Shown here in pieces: positions 60,901-64,000 of a stretch of DNA of 64,000 nucleotides; within the stretch, counting starts at the first letter, position 1, and every line of letters begins with the position of its first letter. Both the position numbers and the translations under genes were made by a program. The stretch lies in contig NC_056535.1 in NCBI RefSeq assembly GCF_910596095.1, positions 5,737,001 to 5,801,000 on the forward strand, written 5' to 3'. Below the pieces are notes generated by a model. The model made no database searches. It had not been told where the DNA came from and worked only from the letters and a program-made list of their open reading frames with translations. This stretch comes from Thunnus maccoyii. Taxonomy: Eukaryota; Chordata; Actinopteri; Scombriformes; Scombridae.

Positions 60901-63546
60901 GCAGATCCTGCCACTGTATTGTTCACCAAAAAAACAACCTGATTTGATTGTTAATCCTATTAAAGTCACCATAATAACAGCATATTGCCTGTTACATAAC
61001 ACGACAAATATGATTATTTTCGGTGTTGCATTCCTCCTCTGCCTTTCAGAAAATCCTGTTCCACACTCTAAAAATCAGACCGCTTGACCCAGAAAAGCCA
61101 CATCCAAGGAAAGCAGAGGAACAACAATTTACAAATCATTTGTTGTGACTATTAACGCCAAACTGATTCATGATAAAAATTTTCTGCAATGAACTGCGAA
61201 TTACATGACCGAAACTTAAACAACATGTATCACAATTTGAGTTTGAGAGATACAAAGAGGGGAAGCATCATATGTATCATGCATGAAGGGTTTATAGATG
61301 ACATGAAGCACTGTGAGACAGAGATGCACTGATAGGAGTAAAGAAATGCTTTTTCCCTTCTTCTTATCATGCTAAATGCTTACTGCACTGTACTGTGATT
61401 TAACGGTGTGCTAATATTTAGCCTGCATCGATATAATGCAATACATTTCAACAGCACCATAGAATATAGCCTCCAGAATGACCATCAACACCTCTCCAAG
61501 TCAATATAAATGGATCAACTTTACAAAGGCAGGATTAATTGCAGTGCTGTTGTAATGGATTGAACTGGATTTAGCAAGGTGTAGCTAATAACCTGGCAAC
61601 ACAATGTGAGGCAACTGTGCCCGGATTATGTGGTAGTGAACGCCTTTACCCATGACCCAGAAGAGGCTTTATATGATTTTCTTTAGGCAAACATGAATCT
61701 TTATGATGTGAATTGATAGCAGACGTATTAAAATGATATCCGTTCTACATAGATGGGACTTTTAAAACCATTGTTTTAGTTTTTGAAACCTGTACCGTAC
61801 TGTTTGGCTCAGTGTTACTATTCTCATCAACCCTGTTTCCAGCCACAGCGGGCAGCTGTTTTCAGCAAAATAGTTCCGAGCATCAAACAGCAGACGGACA
61901 AAGTTAGCAACTTGCTGGTGAACATATTGGAGCATTTAGCAGTTAAAGAGCCAGATGTTTCCTTTAGGAGATGATGGAAAGCAAACCAGAGCTAAAAAGA
62001 GAGTGAATATTGGACTTAAATTTGCTGGGTGGAAAGAAACATGACTCCAAATGAATGCTAATGTTGCTCCATGTCTTCTGGATGTGTAAACAGGCAACTG
62101 TTTGCTAACACGTTTGCCACATCGACTTCATAGTGTTTACAGCTTTCCGAGTGTGAGATGAGAAGATCAATATCAATCTATCAATCACAGGCAATGACTG
62201 ATTTTTTGGCCACAGCGGAAACAGTCATTACCTTTTAAGTTAATATGGCAACTTGTTGGCAAACTGTTGCTTATATACACATCCAGCAGTTAGGGAGCAA
62301 CATTATCATTCATTTGGAGTCGTGTTTCTGTCCATCTGATGAATGCATGTCCAATATCCATTCTTTTTTACCTCTGTTTTTGCTCTCTACCATCTTCTGA
62401 GGGAAATATCTGACCATTTAGCTGCTAAATGCTGCACTATGTTCACCAGCTAGTCTACAGCTAACTGTGTCTGTTTGCTGTTTGGTGCTGAGCAGGCAGT
62501 GTACAGTGGCTTTTAAGAGTTTTTTCTCTGAAAACAGCTGCCTGCTCCGGCCAAAAACAAGAGTGAATCAAAACAGTAAAATTGCAGCCGGACAGCTAAA
62601 CAATAAGCCCAAACTCGCTATGAAGCTCCGTAAAGCCGAGCTGCAAAGTCGCTGATAATTCTCTGTAGGGTCATCACTATGAATAATGCCTCTAACATTA
62701 CACTGTGTCATTTGATACATTGTTATTATAAAAACATTGATTATAGCCGCTTTAAGTACAGAGCTAAAATCAGTGGTTAGCCTAGCTTAGCATAAAGCCT
62801 GGAAAAATGGGAAAACAGCAGGCCTGGCTCTGTCCAAAGTGAAAAATATGCAGGCTACCAATGCCTCTAGAGCTCACAAATTACCATGTTGTATCTCAGA
62901 AATATAAAAATGACCATTTGAGGTTTTAGGGGGAGTTTCCTGCTGGAACTGTTTATTTCTTGGCGAACAACAGCTGGAACGGTGACTTCCAGGAGTCTTG
63001 TTGTCACAGTCAGGTTGCCAGGTCTGGTGCTAACTGACTGTATCTGGAAACCAACACTATAGCCAGAGCCCCTGCACAAAAGCGCAAGACATATCTCCAA
63101 CATGTAACTCCCCATAAGTCTCTTTGCTGCTAAACGGAATTAAATGGCAGATAAACTGAGCTTAGGTGGGTTTACCCTTCTGTCCGAGTCACAGTGAGAA
63201 TAAAAGAATAAAAGCTTTTGTGATATGTTTTGGGACAGCATTTGTTAGTGGACGGTGGAAGGGAAAACAGACAAGCAGACAACAGTGATGTTGAGTGATG
63301 AAACAGACATACATGGGGTAGAGGAGGGTGAGGGGGGGGCTGATGGGGGGAGCTGATGGCGGGTTGATCTGGGTCCACACAGAGCGACTCACTTGGCCAG
63401 CTTCATCTCTATCTGCTGGCGGATTTCCTGCCGCTCCTGGTCGCTGCGGACGGGGAAGATGTTGCGGTCCTCCAGCTCCTGTTTGCTGGGTCTGTTCCGA
63501 AGCTTCACAGCCAGCAGCTCCTTTCTCATTCGGCGTGGGAGGGTCC
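36962..63546 (-). CDS. phactr3: Phosphatase and actin regulator 3 (scapinin), 3' six coding exons
   Basis: PHACTR proteins bind monomeric actin through RPEL motifs and PP1 through their C-terminus, coupling actin state to phosphatase targeting. The exons are 63393-63546, 40196-40251, 38255-38316, 37893-38033, 37452-37528 and 36962-36977, all joined with matching phases to give 167 residues. Three RPEL motifs are intact: RPSKQEL, RPAVEEL and RPTVDEL. The PP1-docking [13 protein letters not shown] and [18 protein letters not shown] follow. The C-terminus KHLTRFHRP ends in a stop at 36962-36964. [28 protein letters not shown] and NEMEVH identify PHACTR3 rather than PHACTR1, 2 or 4. The N-terminal exons lie beyond the right edge. 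The intron between the first two RPEL motifs is 23.1 kb. Confidence 0.95.
37452..37528 (-). CDS. phactr3: phactr3 exon encoding [18 protein letters not shown]
   Basis: Acceptor CCCCCGCAG, donor GTCAGC. Phase 0 in, two bases out. It ends SSSKHLT plus a split Arg codon. Confidence 0.94.
37893..38033 (-). CDS. phactr3: phactr3 exon with third RPEL motif and PP1-docking segment
   Basis: Acceptor TATTTTCCAG, donor GTAGCT. 47 codons, phase 0 at both ends: [19 protein letters not shown], then [19 protein letters not shown] and TRLSAADK. The LIRF is the RVxF-type PP1 contact. Confidence 0.95.
38255..38316 (-). CDS. phactr3: phactr3 exon linking the second and third RPEL motifs
   Basis: Acceptor TGTCCACAG, donor GTAGGT. 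It encodes [20 protein letters not shown], the charged spacer helix of the RPEL array. Confidence 0.94.
39478..39835 (+). repeat. AT-rich foldback element, copy 6
   Basis: It shares CACAATGTTCCCGAGCCCAG, AAGATATTCAGTTTGCAATG and the closing ATTAATTGATTAATAGACTA with other copies. Confidence 0.7.
40196..40251 (-). CDS. phactr3: phactr3 exon with second RPEL motif
   Basis: Acceptor TTTTTCCGCAG, donor GTGAGT. 56 bp with one-base split codons at both ends: [18 protein letters not shown]. Reading upstream through the acceptor stays open in frame to an ATG at 40284-40286, so the exon may also serve as part of an alternative first exon. Confidence 0.94.
40252..40286 (-). CDS. phactr3: Possible 5' extension: alternative phactr3 start in the acceptor-side intron sequence
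   Basis: ATG 40284-40286 opens [12 protein letters not shown] and reads without a stop into [11 protein letters not shown]. An in-frame TGA lies upstream at about 40346-40348. A transcript starting at the nearby TATA box would skip the first RPEL motif. This is an inference that needs transcript evidence. Confidence 0.45.
40300..40720 (-). promoter_or_regulatory. GC- and CpG-rich internal phactr3 promoter candidate
   Basis: This stretch is rich in CpG (GCGCGT, CGCGCG, GGCGGAGCGGCGGCGG), unlike the surrounding AT-rich intron. It contains TATAAAA on the minus strand at 40510-40516, set between CGCG runs. Initiation about 30 bases downstream would give a leader of about 195 bases to ATG 40286, with small upstream ATGs. 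Confidence 0.55.
40510..40516 (-). promoter_or_regulatory. TATA box of the phactr3 internal promoter
   Basis: TATAAAA in the minus-strand context GCGCGATATAAAACGCGC. Confidence 0.5.
40770..40821. repeat. CA/CG microsatellite
   Basis: Alternating purine-pyrimidine array of CA with interspersed CG units. It accounts for the Thr-His-rich plus-strand frame here. Confidence 0.9.
41068..41450 (+). repeat. AT-rich foldback element, copy 7
   Basis: It begins TAGGGCTGCGACTACTGATT and ends with GATGATGAAAATAACTGTTG, GTTGCATC. A further partial copy may follow at 41450-41575. Confidence 0.7.
49010..49435. repeat. Possible transposon remnant with symmetric arms
   Basis: Flanking phrases GTGCAGACAC near 48995 and GTGTCTGAAC near 49424 are roughly inverted. 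The interior contains the octamer inverted pair at 49253-49319. No TTAA boundary was found, and the extent is uncertain. Confidence 0.35.
49253..49319. promoter_or_regulatory. Inverted pair of POU octamer motifs inside a larger dyad
   Basis: ATTTGCAT (49263-49270) and ATGCAAAT (49292-49299) are perfect inverted octamers 21 bases apart. They are framed by GACGGACC (49253-49260) and its reverse complement GGTCCGTC (49312-49319). Confidence 0.5.
49664..50200. mobile_element. TTAA-flanked element with AGGGGACATAT ends
   Basis: 537 bp between TTAA copies (49660-49663 and 50201-50204). Perfect 11-bp terminal inverted repeats AGGGGACATAT and ATATGTCCCCT. It contains an 18-bp-arm hairpin (50006-50044) and a GTGAACTGTGGGG direct repeat. 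Structure and target site fit a piggyBac-type non-autonomous element. It has no coding capacity. Confidence 0.85.
50006..50044. repeat. Perfect hairpin, 18-bp arms and 3-base loop
   Basis: ACAGCCTGTTTCAGACAG and its exact reverse complement flank AAA, inside the TTAA element. Confidence 0.95.
52262..52832. mobile_element. TTAA-flanked long foldback element
   Basis: 571 bp between TTAA at 52258-52261 and 52833-52836. Perfect 26-bp terminal inverted repeats begin AGGATAGGTTCACAATTTTT. A second perfect 23-bp inverted pair lies at 52345-52367 and 52745-52767 (contains CCTCCTGTTCATACT). Further symmetric CACTTACA blocks make the whole element an imperfect hairpin. Confidence 0.88.
56312..56340. 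repeat. CT microsatellite
   Basis: Nearly perfect CT array. Confidence 0.9.
56868..58080. mobile_element. CAGTGGTGGAA-family element split by an inserted repeat
   Basis: The left part (56868-57010) has TTTATACTTCTACTCCACCA and the right part (about 57935-58080) ends GAGTACTTCTTCCATCACTG, as in the copy at 25111. About 0.9 kb of unrelated sequence lies between them. Confidence 0.65.
57040..57810. mobile_element. Repeat nested within the 56868 element
   Basis: It has CATAGACTGTAAA (57048) and, inverted, TTTACAGTCTATAG (about 57234-57247). It also has phrases such as CTGGTGGAGTCGCCCCCTGA and CATTGGCTTCACTTTTCAGA, familiar from dispersed percomorph repeats. The outer limits are approximate, and it may be a composite. 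Confidence 0.6.
59225..59767. mobile_element. GCTGCA-family TTAA element, second copy
   Basis: It shares GGTCTCCACCAACTCCTGAG and the right end AGCAGCT before TTAA (59768-59771) with the copy at 9822. The left end is degraded. Confidence 0.6.
61790..62145 (-). mobile_element. GCTGCA-family element, inverted partial copy
   Basis: In reverse orientation it carries GGAGCAACATTAGCATTCAT and the spacing seen at 9822 and 62190. It forms an inverted pair with the next copy. Confidence 0.55.
62190..62751 (+). mobile_element. GCTGCA-family element, diverged copy
   Basis: It carries GGAGCAACATTATCATTCAT and ATCACTATGAATAATG, and ends ATAGCCGCT before TTAA (62752-62755). Confidence 0.6.
62756..63110 (+). 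mobile_element. 3486-family element, diverged copy
   Basis: GTTAGCCTAGCTTAGCATAAAG and the GACTTCCAGGAGTCTTG block match the element at 3486-3838 in the same orientation. It directly abuts the preceding element. Confidence 0.6.
63393..63546 (-). CDS. phactr3: phactr3 exon with first RPEL motif
   Basis: Acceptor ACAACAACAG, donor GTGAGT. It starts with two bases of a split codon and encodes [40 protein letters not shown] and [10 protein letters not shown], then a split Lys codon completed at 40251. Overlapping frames on either strand are shadows. Confidence 0.95.
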
Positions 63547-64000
63547 CTGTTGTTGTTGGGCACAAATTAAGGTCAATAACGACACAGTGGCTTTCAAGCT
63601 GCCAGACATAGTTTTCCAGCTAAGCCCGCTGAACTGATTCTAATCACCACACAGTGTGCTTTTCAGCTTTCTCATAAGACCTGACATACAACTGTGTTAA
63701 ATAACACCTTTTTAATTAAATACATACCTACATACTTATTTCAAAATGTTCAAATATGTACTTAATTTTCTATCTTTATATAATGGGTTTAATGTTATTT
63801 GTGTATAAATATAAAAGTTCACCCTCCTTCGACCTTCTCATGTTTTAAATTTATTGTACAATTTTGAATAACACTGGATGAATTGAGTCGATTTTTTGAT
63901 ACCGTTCAACAGAACATACTCAGAACAAAGATATAAATTGCACAAATATAGAACACACAAGAATGAATATATTTTACTGAAGTTAATATTTAGTAGCAGC
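63547..64000 (-). other. phactr3 intron continuing past the right edge
   Basis: AT-rich, with no exon recognised. The upstream exons (N-terminal basic region and Ser/Pro-rich middle) are expected beyond the window. Confidence 0.7.

Larger units (their letters stand above)
40252..63392 (-). other. phactr3 23.1 kb intron between first and second RPEL exons
   Basis: No further phactr3 coding exon was recognised. It holds the internal promoter, foldback copy 7, at least four kinds of TTAA-flanked or inverted-repeat element, a split CAGTGGTGGAA element with a nested repeat, CT and CA microsatellites, and an octamer inverted pair. The GC-richer islands at 44100-44330 and 53060-53740 have no identified coding. 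Confidence 0.7.

Noticed and set aside
63189..63611. Several frames on both strands overlapping the phactr3 first-RPEL exon
   Set aside because: Only the frame reading [19 protein letters not shown] is PHACTR, and it is bounded by proper splice sites. The others are out of frame.
1..64000. tRNA, rRNA, CRISPR, phage or bacterial elements
   Set aside because: None was seen. The repeats are microsatellites and dispersed transposon copies rather than spaced arrays, and no cloverleaf was recognised.

Overview
The window is vertebrate nuclear DNA, most likely from a spiny-rayed (percomorph) teleost. The genes are split by GT-AG introns, coding density is very low, and AT-rich introns and spacers are full of small transposon remnants and CA/TG microsatellites. 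No prokaryotic, organellar or RNA gene was recognised. Four protein-coding genes are supported by splice-by-splice reading.

Layout. (1) 4850-13112, plus strand: the last two coding exons of chst13, a Golgi chondroitin 4-O-sulfotransferase; its first exon is not seen. (2) 14727-26966, minus strand: complete slc41a3, a Mg2+ transporter of the SLC41/MgtE family. Nine shared exons can be preceded by either of two different exons that each encode an N-terminus plus the first membrane helix. (3) 30139-31197, plus strand: ppp1r3d, a glycogen-targeting subunit of protein phosphatase 1, with an exact 45-residue in-frame tandem duplication. (4) 36962-63546, minus strand: the 3' six exons of phactr3, an actin- and PP1-binding RPEL protein, with a 23 kb intron; the gene continues past the right edge.

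chst13 and slc41a3 are convergent, with polyadenylation signals about 150 bp apart. slc41a3 and ppp1r3d are divergent. ppp1r3d and phactr3 are convergent. CHST13 and SLC41A3 both lie in human 3q21, and PPP1R3D and PHACTR3 both lie in human 20q13, so the window joins two vertebrate linkage groups. Both 20q13 genes encode PP1-binding proteins.

The rest is intron and spacer. It holds at least five kinds of TTAA-flanked inverted-repeat element, an AT-rich foldback family in about seven copies, a second terminal-inverted-repeat family in three copies (one of them containing a nested repeat), microsatellites and C-rich tracts. The items most worth a second look are the duplicated first-helix exon of slc41a3, a TATA-bearing GC-rich candidate promoter inside phactr3 that would give a short isoform reading through a splice acceptor, the ppp1r3d duplication, and a strong excess of the rare GTCAG splice donor in these genes.
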